From an uncultured Clostridia bacterium (GTDB lineage: Bacteria > Bacillota > Clostridia > Oscillospirales > Acutalibacteraceae), in contig CANQBM010000001.1 in the NCBI GenBank assembly GCA_947589575.1, positions 372,001 through 436,000 on the forward strand: a DNA stretch of 64,000 nucleotides, given 5' to 3'. Position 1 is the first letter of the stretch. Each line of letters opens with the position of its first letter. Below, piece after piece: positions 38,801-46,416 of this stretch. The position numbers and the translations under genes were made by a program. The notes under the pieces are model-generated. The model was given only the letters and a program-made list of their open reading frames with translations. It was not told where the DNA came from and made no database searches.

Positions 38801-38995
38801 ATTTCAAACATACCGAAAAGTTATTATAACAGAGAAATAACAGCAAGAGCTTATGTTTGTATAGACGGAATGTATTTCTATTCAAATGAGCAAAAAGGCT
38901 CTTTCGGCGAGGTGGCAAATCTTGTTTTAGCCGATAATGAAATAGATACGAATACTAAAAATGCTGTTAAAAATTTGCTTGAAAAGGAGGCATAA
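35801..38995 (+). CDS. Secreted subtilisin-like protease with BspA-type LRR region
   Basis: The 1064-residue protein has a signal peptide of about 28 residues and a short propeptide (about 60-125). The S8 peptidase domain has its triad at Asp167 ('GVIDTGVDYTHPDL'), His203 ('DQGHGTMVAGI') and Ser357 ('YSGTSFAAPF'), so it should be active. A chitobiase-C-like beta module ('YTIRYTTDNTVPTL') follows near 430-490. LRR_5/BspA-type repeats run from about 520 to 890 ('AFAGSDIKVIEFPDTVTKLG'). The C-terminal ~110 residues ('YGFVYSQKG', 'DLSLDKV', 'AYVCIDGMYFYS') resemble the end of the surface protein at 2-3247. The repeats probably bind a surface or substrate. No sortase signal is seen. The peptide gene's ribosome site lies inside its last codons. 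Confidence 0.88.
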   Translation: MKKQLCFILSILMASSVIAPCQSVIAAEVNKHSVGYFSDSVNEIIDTYDGDEEYTSDSESDQSLIKDRLIVSSDKAVNDYGAVDKVVGLGYTILQYDSEETAETAKENINADGYNAEYDSVLSCADVNSTESTSKTWGNDRIESKETLKAIKASGKELSEVTVGVIDTGVDYTHPDLKNRIVDTSLNFSSSGNSGSSMDDQGHGTMVAGIVMQNTSDNVKIKPYKVLNKDGKCATSQIISVVNHILAEKDAPSVINLSLGGEYDKLDPFEQTLRSLIESLVGKGCTVVVAAGNESSDAGNYSPSNINSVITVSASTSKNTRSYYSNFGSTVDIAAPGDNIYTTNLGGGYTNSYSGTSFAAPFVTAAAATVLTLDNSLTSKQVENKIKDAAFPIINNTGTEWCGAGILNYSALYEDTLAPVPTFSQESGAYNEIIRLTANAEKGYTIRYTTDNTVPTLTNGETLNGTLTIEDSMSFVAVAINESGKSKYIPLNYSVIYLADENDFEITDTGAIKSYSGNKKSIVVPETIKGITPTSVSNNAFAGSDIKVIEFPDTVTKLGNSALNKCTRLTSITAKGVTEIGTFCFYCDTALTDVDMPNVLFVNTKGFSGCKKLETVNFNETVENFYGGVFEDTAFKYAYFPKVYNFQDTFVNTPLISADLPLLYWASGAFKNCYSLEHLYAPELEELAHGAFANCIKLTEFVKEGEYDLRKIKVLEADAFADSYFKEIELPLIEAFDSGGSGVFQRCHAEYISIPKLKILREYTFYQCKELKHINIPNYVDTLRYPYENVFTDCYSLEELYLPNAVYLPPILNTSDTNKMSLQYIYAPNVEDFTSTVSSLLYFCANLKWAFLPNAKYIPNLPHEGNATIYISDKVHEINEPPSKNLTIVAPSGSYAESYAKEKGLKFIPSDSRDDSIENPANVTDLGRSICTTVAGLRFGFTWDNIDEIESLASDIEYGFVYSQKGVEDLSLDKVDDENVKSVTATNRIDHGDTTSFNLVISNIPKSYYNREITARAYVCIDGMYFYSNEQKGSFGEVANLVLADNEIDTNTKNAVKNLLEKEA

Positions 38996-38997
38996 AA

Positions 38998-39120
38998 ATG
39001 AAAGAAGAATACGCAAAACCAATCGTTGGAATTGAAGAATTCAAAACAGTTGATGTTATCACAACAAGCGGCGATCTCGGCAAAGACGACAATGTTGTTG
39101 ACGGTAGTGATGGCTGGTAA
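38998..39120 (+). CDS. Small peptide (40 aa) paired with the secreted protease
   Basis: ATG at 38998 has AAAGGAGG within the end of the protease gene, whose stop lies two bases before it. The product starts MKEEYAKPIVGIEEF, continues 'TVDVITTSGDLG' and ends in an acidic, Trp-terminated tail (DGSDGW). It is clearly related to the 51-residue peptide at 3266: the shared skeleton is MK..Y..P..I..(F/Y), DV..TS, D.G. It has no Cys, signal peptide or membrane helix. Location directly behind a secreted protein is the same in both cases. Function unknown. Confidence 0.8.
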   Translation: MKEEYAKPIVGIEEFKTVDVITTSGDLGKDDNVVDGSDGW

Positions 39121-39123
39121 TCA

Positions 39124-39633
39124 ATGAAAAAGCAATTACTTATTATTTCAATATCAGTTATTATAGTCGGTGTTTTTGTTTCCTGTTCTGCAAGCAGCAG
39201 TAGTAAAGAAATTTCAACTACTGCTGTTACGGACAGTAACTGCACAACGCACTACTATGAGCCTGTTGCTGATAATAAGGGCGTATATGCCGAGATTGAA
39301 ACAGAATCAAACGGCAAAGCTGTAACCGAAAAAGACGGTACATATGTTACAAATGAACATACAACTGTCTTGCCGATTAATGACGAAAACGAAAAATCAA
39401 GCAGCAATAAAAAACTGACAACAGAACAATCAAAAAAAGAAAAACCAGCAACAGAAAAATCAACATTAAGCGCAACAAATAATGCTGCTGATAATGTTGT
39501 TGATTTTGAGCCTGACAAGCAAACAGAGAAAACAAAACCGACTGTATCAACTACTACTGAAAAACAAGCAACAACTGTAAAAGAAACCCAGCCTGCGACA
39601 GATAAGGACGGCTGGATTACTAAATGGTATTAA
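39124..39633 (+). CDS. Thr/Lys-rich lipoprotein
   Basis: The 169-residue product has a lipoprotein-type leader with Cys21 as the probable lipidated residue ('GVFVSCSASSSS'; Phe at -3 is slightly unusual). The rest is low-complexity and rich in Thr, Lys, Glu and Ser, apparently disordered and wall-spanning. The end is 'DKDGWITKWY'. It starts three bases after the peptide stop and is probably co-transcribed with the protease and peptide. No enzymatic domain is visible. It may act as a tether or partner for the unit, but that is inference. Confidence 0.75.
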   Translation: MKKQLLIISISVIIVGVFVSCSASSSSKEISTTAVTDSNCTTHYYEPVADNKGVYAEIETESNGKAVTEKDGTYVTNEHTTVLPINDENEKSSSNKKLTTEQSKKEKPATEKSTLSATNNAADNVVDFEPDKQTEKTKPTVSTTTEKQATTVKETQPATDKDGWITKWY

Positions 39634-39640
39634 AAAGCAA

Positions 39641-39675
39641 AGGAGCAGTCATCTGACTGCTCCTGAAATTTTTTC
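39641..39675 (+). terminator. Terminator shared by convergent genes
   Basis: AGGAGCAGTCA pairs perfectly with TGACTGCTCCT around TC, then a T-run on the plus strand. It also lies just after the stop of the minus-strand small ORF. Confidence 0.88.
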
Positions 39676-39810
39676 TTATCTTAAAACTGCAAAGCCCAAA
39701 TCAATTACTCCGCCTAACACTTTGCTCGTTTTTCTCATATTTAAGGTTTCGGCAAACCAAAGAAGAATAAGCGCAACAAGTATTGCGATAATTAATGTTT
39801 TCTCTGACAT
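39676..39810 (-). CDS. Small single-span membrane protein (44 aa)
   Basis: ATG at 39810 on the minus strand is preceded by GGAGG with a 7-base gap, a convincing ribosome site. The product starts MSEKTLIIAILVALILLWFA, one transmembrane helix after a short polar N-terminus, followed by a basic segment and 'GGVIDLGFAVLR'. No homologue is recognised. It is convergent with the lipoprotein gene and divergent from oadG. The clean ribosome site and amphipathic tail argue that it is real. Confidence 0.6.
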   Translation of the reverse strand: MSEKTLIIAILVALILLWFAETLNMRKTSKVLGGVIDLGFAVLR

Positions 39811-39972
39811 ATAATTGCCTCCTTTTCGTTAATAATATTATATACTATTTTTAGAATAAATCAAGTAATTTTATACAAATTGACAGAAATTATAAATTTC
39901 CAAAATTTCGTTGAAATCTTATTTAATATGATTTATAATATCACTAATAAATTTATAATGGGGGAATTTGTG

Positions 39973-40419
39973 ATGAGCCCGATTTCAATGATAATTGCTG
40001 ATAAAAGCGCAACATTTACAGCAACCCTTGTTATTTCCGGTATTGTTGTTGTACTTGGCATATTGATTCTTCTTATTTTTATAATGTTTCTCTTTGGTGT
40101 TATTGTGCCTAAATTTGACAAAAAAAGCAAGCGTAGGGCTGAAAAAAAAGCCTCTAAAAAGGCAGTTAAAATGATTGATAAAAATAACGGGGGCAATGAA
40201 ATGATAAAACAGACTAATCCCGTACAGATTATTCCTGCGCCTGCACCCGCTCCTGTTGTTGAGGCAGGTGTCAGCGAAGAGATAGTGGCGGTAATTGCGG
40301 CAGCTGTCACTGAATATGAGGGTACAGGTGTTGTTATCCGTTCAATTAAAAGAAAAAATGTCGGCAGCAGAAATCCATGGGCGCAAGCTGCTATTGCCGA
40401 TAACACAAGACCTTTTTAA
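39973..40419 (+). CDS. OadG-like gamma subunit of a Na+-pumping decarboxylase
   Basis: The 148-residue protein has one N-terminal transmembrane helix (about 14-42), a basic Lys/Arg patch, a Pro/Ala linker ('PAPAPAP') and the conserved C-terminal helix-tail 'NPWAQAAIADNTRPF' that in OadG-type subunits contacts the other subunits. The start is ATG at 39973 with GGGGGAA seven bases before it; in-frame codons at 39958 and earlier are less well placed. It is followed by the beta subunit 18 bases downstream. Confidence 0.8.
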   Translation: MSPISMIIADKSATFTATLVISGIVVVLGILILLIFIMFLFGVIVPKFDKKSKRRAEKKASKKAVKMIDKNNGGNEMIKQTNPVQIIPAPAPAPVVEAGVSEEIVAVIAAAVTEYEGTGVVIRSIKRKNVGSRNPWAQAAIADNTRPF

Positions 40420-40437
40420 AGGAGGCTGTTACAAATT

Positions 40438-41646
40438 ATGGAAATACTGCAGGGGATTTGGGAAGTTATTGTCAGCATCTTCACAAACTCAGGATATGCC
40501 TATTTTTTTACTGCTGACGGCGGTTATAAAAATTTAATTATGATTCTTTTATCCTTCTTTTTTCTTTGGTTAGGAATAAAAAAAGGATTTGAGCCGTTGC
40601 TGATGGTACCAATTGCGTTCGGTATGCTTCTTGCGAATATACCCGGCGCAAACTTAGCTGTTCAATATCACGATTTAGACGGTTTCAGGGATTTGATTGC
40701 AAGCAGAGGGGAATTTGCCGGAGCTACTCCAGGTCTTATGGATTTCCTTTACCTCGGTGTTAAGGCCGGTATTTATCCGCCGCTTATATTCCTTGGTATA
40801 GGCGCTATGACTGATTTCAGTCCGCTGATTGCTAACCCGAAAAGTTTTATTCTCGGTGCGGCGGCGCAGTTTGGTATATTCTTTACTTATATCGGAGCTG
40901 TTCTTATAGGCTTTACTCCAAAGGAAGCAGGAGCAATATCCATTATCGGCGGCGCTGACGGACCTACGGCGATATTTGTAACGTCAATTCTCGCGCCGGG
41001 TCTGCTTGGTACAATCGCAGTCGCCGCATACTCGTATATGGCGCTCGTTCCGTTTATTCAGCCTCCTATTATGAGAGCGCTTACAACTAAAAAAGAACGC
41101 TCTGTTGTGATGGAAAATCTCCGTCCCGTTTCAAAGCTTGAAAAAATTTTATTTCCGATTATTGTTACAGTAGTTGTTGCGCTTCTTTTGCCGGACGCTG
41201 CCGCTCTTGTCGGTATGCTTATGCTTGGTAATCTGCTTAAGGAAAGCGGACGGACGGAGCGTATCGCGAAGGCTGCTCAGAATGAGCTTATGAATATTAT
41301 AACGATTATGCTCGGTGTATCTGTCGGTGCGACAACATCGGCGCAAACTTTCCTTAATCTCAAGACCTTGGGCATTGTTCTTCTTGGATTGATAGCCTTT
41401 GCTGTCGGTACTGCTTCGGGCGTACTTTTCGGCAAGCTTATGTATATTTTTACAAAGGGCAAGATTAATCCGCTTATAGGCTCGGCAGGAGTATCAGCGG
41501 TTCCTATGGCTGCGCGTGTTTCGCAAAAGGTCGGTCAGGAGCAAAATCCTTCAAACTTTCTTCTTATGCACGCAATGGGTCCGAACGTATCGGGCGTAAT
41601 AGGCTCGGCAGTTGCGGCAGGTATTTTGCTTACACTTTTAAGATAA
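40438..41646 (+). CDS. Na+-translocating decarboxylase beta subunit (OadB/GcdB family)
   Basis: A 402-residue polytopic membrane protein that couples decarboxylation of carboxybiotin to Na+ export in oxaloacetate, methylmalonyl-CoA or glutaconyl-CoA decarboxylases. Family motifs are '[20 protein letters not shown]', '[15 protein letters not shown]' (catalytic Asp) and '[14 protein letters not shown]'. The carboxyltransferase (alpha) and biotin carrier genes are not adjacent, so substrate specificity cannot be assigned. It is translated after oadG with AAAGGAGG upstream. Confidence 0.93.
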   Translation: MEILQGIWEVIVSIFTNSGYAYFFTADGGYKNLIMILLSFFFLWLGIKKGFEPLLMVPIAFGMLLANIPGANLAVQYHDLDGFRDLIASRGEFAGATPGLMDFLYLGVKAGIYPPLIFLGIGAMTDFSPLIANPKSFILGAAAQFGIFFTYIGAVLIGFTPKEAGAISIIGGADGPTAIFVTSILAPGLLGTIAVAAYSYMALVPFIQPPIMRALTTKKERSVVMENLRPVSKLEKILFPIIVTVVVALLLPDAAALVGMLMLGNLLKESGRTERIAKAAQNELMNIITIMLGVSVGATTSAQTFLNLKTLGIVLLGLIAFAVGTASGVLFGKLMYIFTKGKINPLIGSAGVSAVPMAARVSQKVGQEQNPSNFLLMHAMGPNVSGVIGSAVAAGILLTLLR

Positions 41647-41660
41647 TTAAAGAATATAAA

Positions 41661-41692
41661 AATCAGGGTGGCATCTTGTCACCCTGATTTAT
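41661..41692 (+). terminator. Stem-loop terminator after the beta subunit
   Basis: AATCAGGGTG pairs perfectly with CACCCTGATT around a 9-base loop; the T-tract is short (ATTTATT). Confidence 0.7.
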
Positions 41693-41774
41693 TCACAAAT
41701 ATTATATAACGCATTATCCCGTAGATAATAGCGTAATTGACAATATTACAGACAGAAAGAAAGGTATGGATTTT

Positions 41775-43952
41775 ATGCCACTTAATGAAATGCAGCAAAA
41801 GGCTGTTAATACAACCGAAGGACCCCTGCTGATTCTTGCAGGCGCAGGCTCGGGTAAAACAACAGTTCTTGTAAACAGAGTTCAGCATATAATTGAAACA
41901 GGACTTGCACAGCCGTGGCAGGTGCTTGCAATTACATTTACCAATAAGGCGGCAGGCGAGCTGAGGGAAAGGCTTGTTAAGGCAGTCGGAGACGAGGCAA
42001 ACAGCATATGGGCATATACATTTCATAGCTGTTGCTCACGTATACTCCGCCGTTTTGGTGAAAAATTAGGATATTCAAACCATTTTACCATATATGATAC
42101 TGATGATTCCCGCCGTGTTATGAAACAGTGCCAAAAGCATCTCGGCATAGAGGATAAGTTTCTCAATCACAAATCAATACTGAATGAAATCAGCAGGGCG
42201 AAGGACAGCCTTATTGACCCCGATGAGTACAAAGCAACATCATCAAATGATTTCCGCAAGGGTAAGATTGCTCAGTGCTATGAGCTTTACCAGCAGGAGC
42301 TTAAAAGGTCTGACGCAATGGATTTTGATGATATTATTTTCAATACCGTGAAATTATTGCAGGAAAATGATGATGTGCGTGATTTTTACCAGACACAGTT
42401 TAAATATGTTATGGTGGACGAGTATCAGGATACAAACCATGCCCAGTATGTGCTTACATCGCTTTTGGCGGATAAGTATAAAAACATCTGTGTTGTCGGT
42501 GATGATGACCAAAGTATTTACCGTTTCCGCGGCGCGACTATTGAAAATATACTTTCCTTTGAGCAGCATTATAAGGGCGCCGAGGTAATAAGACTTGAGG
42601 AAAATTACCGTTCAACTCAGAATATTCTTGACGGAGCAAACGCTGTTATCGCAAACAACAAAAACCGCAAGGGTAAAACTCTCTTTACACGTTCGGGAAG
42701 CGGAGATAAGATTGTTCTTAACACCGCTATGAACGAGTCCGACGAATCGGCTTTTATTATAGATGAGATACTTAAAAATGTTAAAAACGGCAGGAGTCTT
42801 TCCGATCATGCGATTCTCTACCGTATGAACGCACAGTCGCGTAATCTTGAAATTATGCTCACAAAAAGCGGAATATCGCACAGAATCATAGGAGGCAACC
42901 GTTTCTTTGACAGAAAGGAAATTAAGGATATTATTTCCTATTTAGCTGTTATAAATAATCCTGCCGATAATGTCCGCCTGCAAAGAATTATCAATGTTCC
43001 GAAACGTCAGATTGGTGACACTATGTTTGCGAATGTTATGGAAATCGCCTCAGGTCTCGGTATGTCCGCGTTTGAAGTGTGCGAAAGAGCGGACGAGTTT
43101 CAAAAAACCTCACGAAGTGCTTCAAAGCTAATAGCGTTTACACAGCTTATAAAGTATTTTCAGACGTGCTATGAGGAAAAAATGCCGCTCAGCGATTTGC
43201 TCCAGGAAATTCTTGAAAAAACGAAATACCTTGATTATCTAAACGAAGACCCTGAAACGTATAACGACAGAGTGAATAATATCAAGGAGCTTTCCTCAAT
43301 GCTTATAAAATATCAGGAGGAAACGGACGAGCCTGACCTCTCCGATTTTCTTGAGGACGTTGCGCTTATAACTGATATTGATTCATATAACGAGGACGAG
43401 GATTCGGTTGTTTTGATGACTTTGCACTCCGCAAAGGGACTTGAATTTCCTGTTGTGTTTATTCCGGGTATGGAGGAGGGGATTTTTCCCGGCAACCAGT
43501 CGCTTTACAGTGAGGAGGAGCTTGAGGAGGAACGCCGTCTTGCTTATGTTGGAATTACACGGGCAAAGGAAAAGCTTTATCTTATAAATGCTCAGCAGCG
43601 TATGCTTTACGGTACGACGTCAAGGAATATGCCGTCGCGCTTTCTGCGTGAAATTCCTATGAGTGTTACAGAGGATGTTACGGTAAAAACTTATAAAGCG
43701 CCGTCTTCAAAAATTCCACTACAAAGTTCATCGGCAAGTCAGAATGCGCATAGGTTCGGTCAGGCAGGTAATACCTCCTCAAAGCCGTCGGCTGATTATA
43801 AGGTAGGCGATACAGTATTACATAAAAGTTTTGGTACTGGAACAATTCTCACACTTCAGCCTATGGGCAATGATATTTTAATGGAAATTGCTTTTGACAA
43901 GGCAGGTACAAAAAAGATGATGGCTAACTTCGCCAGACTTGAAAAGGTGTAG
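41775..43952 (+). CDS. pcrA: ATP-dependent DNA helicase PcrA/UvrD family
   Basis: A 725-residue superfamily 1A 3'-5' helicase acting in excision repair and replication restart. The motifs are in order: Q motif 'LNEMQQKAV', Walker A 'LAGAGSGKTTVL' near residue 20, Ia 'AITFTNKAAGELRERL', Walker B 'MVDEYQDTN', III 'VVGDDDQSIYRFRGA', IV 'LEENYRST', V 'TLHSAKGLEFPVVFI' and VI 'RLAYVGITRAKE'. The C-terminus 'YKVGDTVLHKSFGTGTI' is the Tudor-like domain that binds RNA polymerase in PcrA. ATG at 41775 is preferred; the ATG at 41766 is only one base from the AAAGG site. Confidence 0.96.
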   Translation: MPLNEMQQKAVNTTEGPLLILAGAGSGKTTVLVNRVQHIIETGLAQPWQVLAITFTNKAAGELRERLVKAVGDEANSIWAYTFHSCCSRILRRFGEKLGYSNHFTIYDTDDSRRVMKQCQKHLGIEDKFLNHKSILNEISRAKDSLIDPDEYKATSSNDFRKGKIAQCYELYQQELKRSDAMDFDDIIFNTVKLLQENDDVRDFYQTQFKYVMVDEYQDTNHAQYVLTSLLADKYKNICVVGDDDQSIYRFRGATIENILSFEQHYKGAEVIRLEENYRSTQNILDGANAVIANNKNRKGKTLFTRSGSGDKIVLNTAMNESDESAFIIDEILKNVKNGRSLSDHAILYRMNAQSRNLEIMLTKSGISHRIIGGNRFFDRKEIKDIISYLAVINNPADNVRLQRIINVPKRQIGDTMFANVMEIASGLGMSAFEVCERADEFQKTSRSASKLIAFTQLIKYFQTCYEEKMPLSDLLQEILEKTKYLDYLNEDPETYNDRVNNIKELSSMLIKYQEETDEPDLSDFLEDVALITDIDSYNEDEDSVVLMTLHSAKGLEFPVVFIPGMEEGIFPGNQSLYSEEELEEERRLAYVGITRAKEKLYLINAQQRMLYGTTSRNMPSRFLREIPMSVTEDVTVKTYKAPSSKIPLQSSSASQNAHRFGQAGNTSSKPSADYKVGDTVLHKSFGTGTILTLQPMGNDILMEIAFDKAGTKKMMANFARLEKV

Positions 43953-44006
43953 ACTTTTGATTTTTCTGTCCGAAAAAGAATAAACTAAAAATTCAAGGAG
44001 AAATTT

Positions 44007-44317
44007 ATGAAAACTTATAATAAACTGGTTAGAGATAATATACCGGAAATTATTAAAAAAACGGGCAGACTGCATACATTTCGGTTCTTGATAATGATAA
44101 GTATAATGAAGAACTTAAAAATAAGCTGTGTGAGGAAACAAAGGAATTTTTAGACAGTGAGGATATTGAGGAGCTTGCGGATATTGTTGAAGTGGTTGAG
44201 GCATTGGCAAATTATAACGGAAGCTCAATTGAGCACGTTCTTGAAATTAAGGAGCGAAAGGCACTGAAAAACGGTAAATTTGAAAAAAGACTGTTTCTTG
44301 AAAAGGTAGACGGGTAA
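44007..44317 (+). pseudogene. MazG-like nucleotide pyrophosphohydrolase, single-base frameshift
   Basis: ATG at 44007 follows AAGGAG. The first frame reads MKTYNKLVRDNIPEIIKKTG..., the typical N-terminus of the phosphoribosyl-ATP pyrophosphatase/MazG-like clostridial family. The reading then fails, and from about 44087 another frame continues with 'LDNDKYNEELKNKLCEE', 'EELADIVEVVEALA' and 'EKRLFLEKV' to TAA at 44315-44317. Adding one base near 44082-44086 (CGG to CGGG) restores a family-like product of about 103 residues. It is a one-base deletion or a sequencing error. The acidic residues expected for metal binding are otherwise present. Confidence 0.8.
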
Positions 44318-44341
44318 ATATAATTCAAAGGGTGTGATACA

Positions 44342-44932
44342 TTGAAAGCTGTTATATTAGATATGTACGGAGTAATTTTAAAACAGACCGGCGATGATTT
44401 TGTTCCCTATGTTCAGCAGACTTTTCCAAACCTGAAACCCGAAGAAATATACAAGCCTTGGTTAAAAGCGGATATAGGAGAGATACCCTCTCTTCAAATA
44501 TGGGAGGAGATAGGATTTCGGGGCAATTTGGAAAAAATTGAAAAGAATTATCTTGATACCATAAAATTAAATGACGGATTTTTGGATTTTATCAGTACTG
44601 CCAAAAAGAAGTATAAATTAGCTGTAATTTCTAATGACTCTTCCGGTTGGAGCAAGTATATTCGTGAAAAATTTGATATAAACAAATATTTTGATGTTAT
44701 AAGTATAAGCGGAGATTTGAAAATTCAAAAGCCGGACGAACGTATTTTTAATCTTACTATTGACAAGCTGAAAGTTAAAGCAAAGGATTGCCTGTACATA
44801 GATGACAGAGAGGGAAATTTAAAAGCGGCTGAAAAATTGGGGATGAAAACAATTATGCTCAACAGCAGAAATGTTCAGTATTCAGGCGATGCGGTGAATA
44901 GTTTTAAAGAGCTTGCAGAAAGAATATTATAA
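44342..44932 (+). CDS. HAD-family hydrolase (subclass IA)
   Basis: The 196-residue HAD protein starts 'MKAVILDMYGVIL'. Position two of motif I is Tyr-Gly-Val rather than a second Asp, which departs from DxD and may weaken phosphatase activity, though many dehalogenase-type members have this. Motif II is 'LAVISNDSSGW', the Lys is in 'KIQKPDERIF', and the acidic motif IV is 'CLYIDDREGNLKAAEKLGMKTI'. The substrate is unknown. It starts at TTG 44342 after AAAGGGTG, 24 bases after the broken MazG-like gene. Confidence 0.82.
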   Translation: MKAVILDMYGVILKQTGDDFVPYVQQTFPNLKPEEIYKPWLKADIGEIPSLQIWEEIGFRGNLEKIEKNYLDTIKLNDGFLDFISTAKKKYKLAVISNDSSGWSKYIREKFDINKYFDVISISGDLKIQKPDERIFNLTIDKLKVKAKDCLYIDDREGNLKAAEKLGMKTIMLNSRNVQYSGDAVNSFKELAERIL

Positions 44933-44982
44933 TGTAATGATTTTTGGGTATGAAATATGAATTTGCTGAAAGGGAATGTTAT

Positions 44983-45636
44983 ATGAAAAAAGAATTTGTT
45001 ATATGTCCGCAATCTATTAACGAAGATGAACTTTACGGCTTTTCTTGGATGGAACATGTTGCGGCTGTTCCGTCACCTTTAGTAGTTGTGACAACATATA
45101 AATCTAACGGATTACCAAATGCAACAATGCAGTCATGGTGTACTTTTATAGGAGAAGAAGGTTATCATTGCATATTTTCGAGTGTAAACAAATACGGTCA
45201 TATGTATAAATCTTTAAAAGAAACAGGATGTTGTGTCATTAATTTCCCATCTAAAGACTGTTTTTTGAAATGTATAGATACTATAAAAAATAATGGTTTT
45301 GACAATGATGAAATAACTATGTCAGGTCTTACACCGGAAATTGCAAGTAAGATAAATGCACCAAGAATAAAAGAATGTTTTTTAAATTTAGAATGTGAGC
45401 TTGAATGGGAAAAAGACCTTTTTCAAAACGGTAATCACGCTGTTATGTGCCTGAAAGTTGTGAACATGTGTATGGATGAGGCACATTATAATGAAAATGA
45501 AATAGGCAGATATGGAGAAAACGGATACTTGTACAATATTCATTCACCCCGCAATCCCGCAACGGGAGAAGTAAGCGAGACATATGTAGGAACTCTTACA
45601 AAATACGCAACATATGAAGAATTGCAGAACATTTAA
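44983..45636 (+). CDS. Flavin reductase-like (FMN-binding split barrel) protein
   Basis: The 217-residue protein of the flavin reductase-like family has a split-barrel core: 'PSPLVVVTTYKSNGLPNATMQSWCTF', 'FSSVNKYGHMYKSLKETGCCVINFPS', 'LNLECELEWEKDLF', and a C-terminal 'NPATGEVSETYVGTL'. Such proteins bind FMN and act as flavin reductases or flavoredoxins. The start is ATG at 44983 with AAAGGGAA eight bases upstream; the frame can be extended 13 codons but without a site. It is likely co-transcribed with the HAD gene. Confidence 0.8.
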   Translation: MKKEFVICPQSINEDELYGFSWMEHVAAVPSPLVVVTTYKSNGLPNATMQSWCTFIGEEGYHCIFSSVNKYGHMYKSLKETGCCVINFPSKDCFLKCIDTIKNNGFDNDEITMSGLTPEIASKINAPRIKECFLNLECELEWEKDLFQNGNHAVMCLKVVNMCMDEAHYNENEIGRYGENGYLYNIHSPRNPATGEVSETYVGTLTKYATYEELQNI

Positions 45637-45662
45637 TAACTATTAAATAGTGGTAAAGTTTT

Positions 45663-46385
45663 ATGAAACTTGGAGTAATTACAGATATACATAACAATCT
45701 GATAGCGCTTAAAGCTGTGTTGGAAAGATTGAATCAAGCGGAATGTGATAAAATAATTTGCTGCGGGGATATAATTGGAATCGGACCATGTCCTGAAGAA
45801 ACGGTACAATATATGATGCAAATTCCAAATTTAATCGCAGTGCGCGGAAATCACGAAAGATATTTGCTTGAAGGAATGCCGAACGAATATCCAAATGAGG
45901 AAAATATGGGATTTGAAGAAATGAAACATCATAAATGGGAGCATCATTTGTTATCAGAAGAATCAACTGCTTTTCTTGAAAGCTTACCATATAAGACAGA
46001 TATTACGATTGAAGGATTTGATGTATCCGTTATACATTATTGTATGGATAGTGATGGGCATTATATTAATTATAAAATTAACCCCGCCGAAGATGATTTG
46101 AGAAAAATGTTTGCCAATGTTAAAAGCGATATTATTTTATATGGGCATAACCACAGCAGGAATATTTGCAAAGGTGACAAATTTTATATCAATGTCGGTT
46201 CACTTGGCTGCCCTGCGCGGGACAAAAATTTAGCGCGAGCCGGTATTTTAAATATAGAAAAAGGAAATGTTAAAATACAGCCGATTGATATAGAATATGA
46301 CGTGAATGAAGTAATTCATTTAATTGATGAGATAAATTATCCTGACGCTGATAATATAAAAAAATATTTTTATGGGATTTGGTAA
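45663..46385 (+). CDS. Calcineurin-like metallophosphoesterase
   Basis: The 240-residue protein has all five metallophosphoesterase motifs: Asp8-X-His10 in 'ITDIHNNLIAL', 'CCGDIIG', 'VRGNHERYL', 'VSVIHYC' and 'LYGHNHSRN'. This is the YfcE/MJ0936-type phosphodiesterase arrangement with two metal ions. The substrate is unknown. It lies 26 bases downstream of the flavin reductase gene; the local group of small enzymes has no clear common pathway. Confidence 0.88.
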   Translation: MKLGVITDIHNNLIALKAVLERLNQAECDKIICCGDIIGIGPCPEETVQYMMQIPNLIAVRGNHERYLLEGMPNEYPNEENMGFEEMKHHKWEHHLLSEESTAFLESLPYKTDITIEGFDVSVIHYCMDSDGHYINYKINPAEDDLRKMFANVKSDIILYGHNHSRNICKGDKFYINVGSLGCPARDKNLARAGILNIEKGNVKIQPIDIEYDVNEVIHLIDEINYPDADNIKKYFYGIW

Positions 46386-46416
46386 TATATAAAAATTAGA
46401 ATTTGAGGAATAATAT

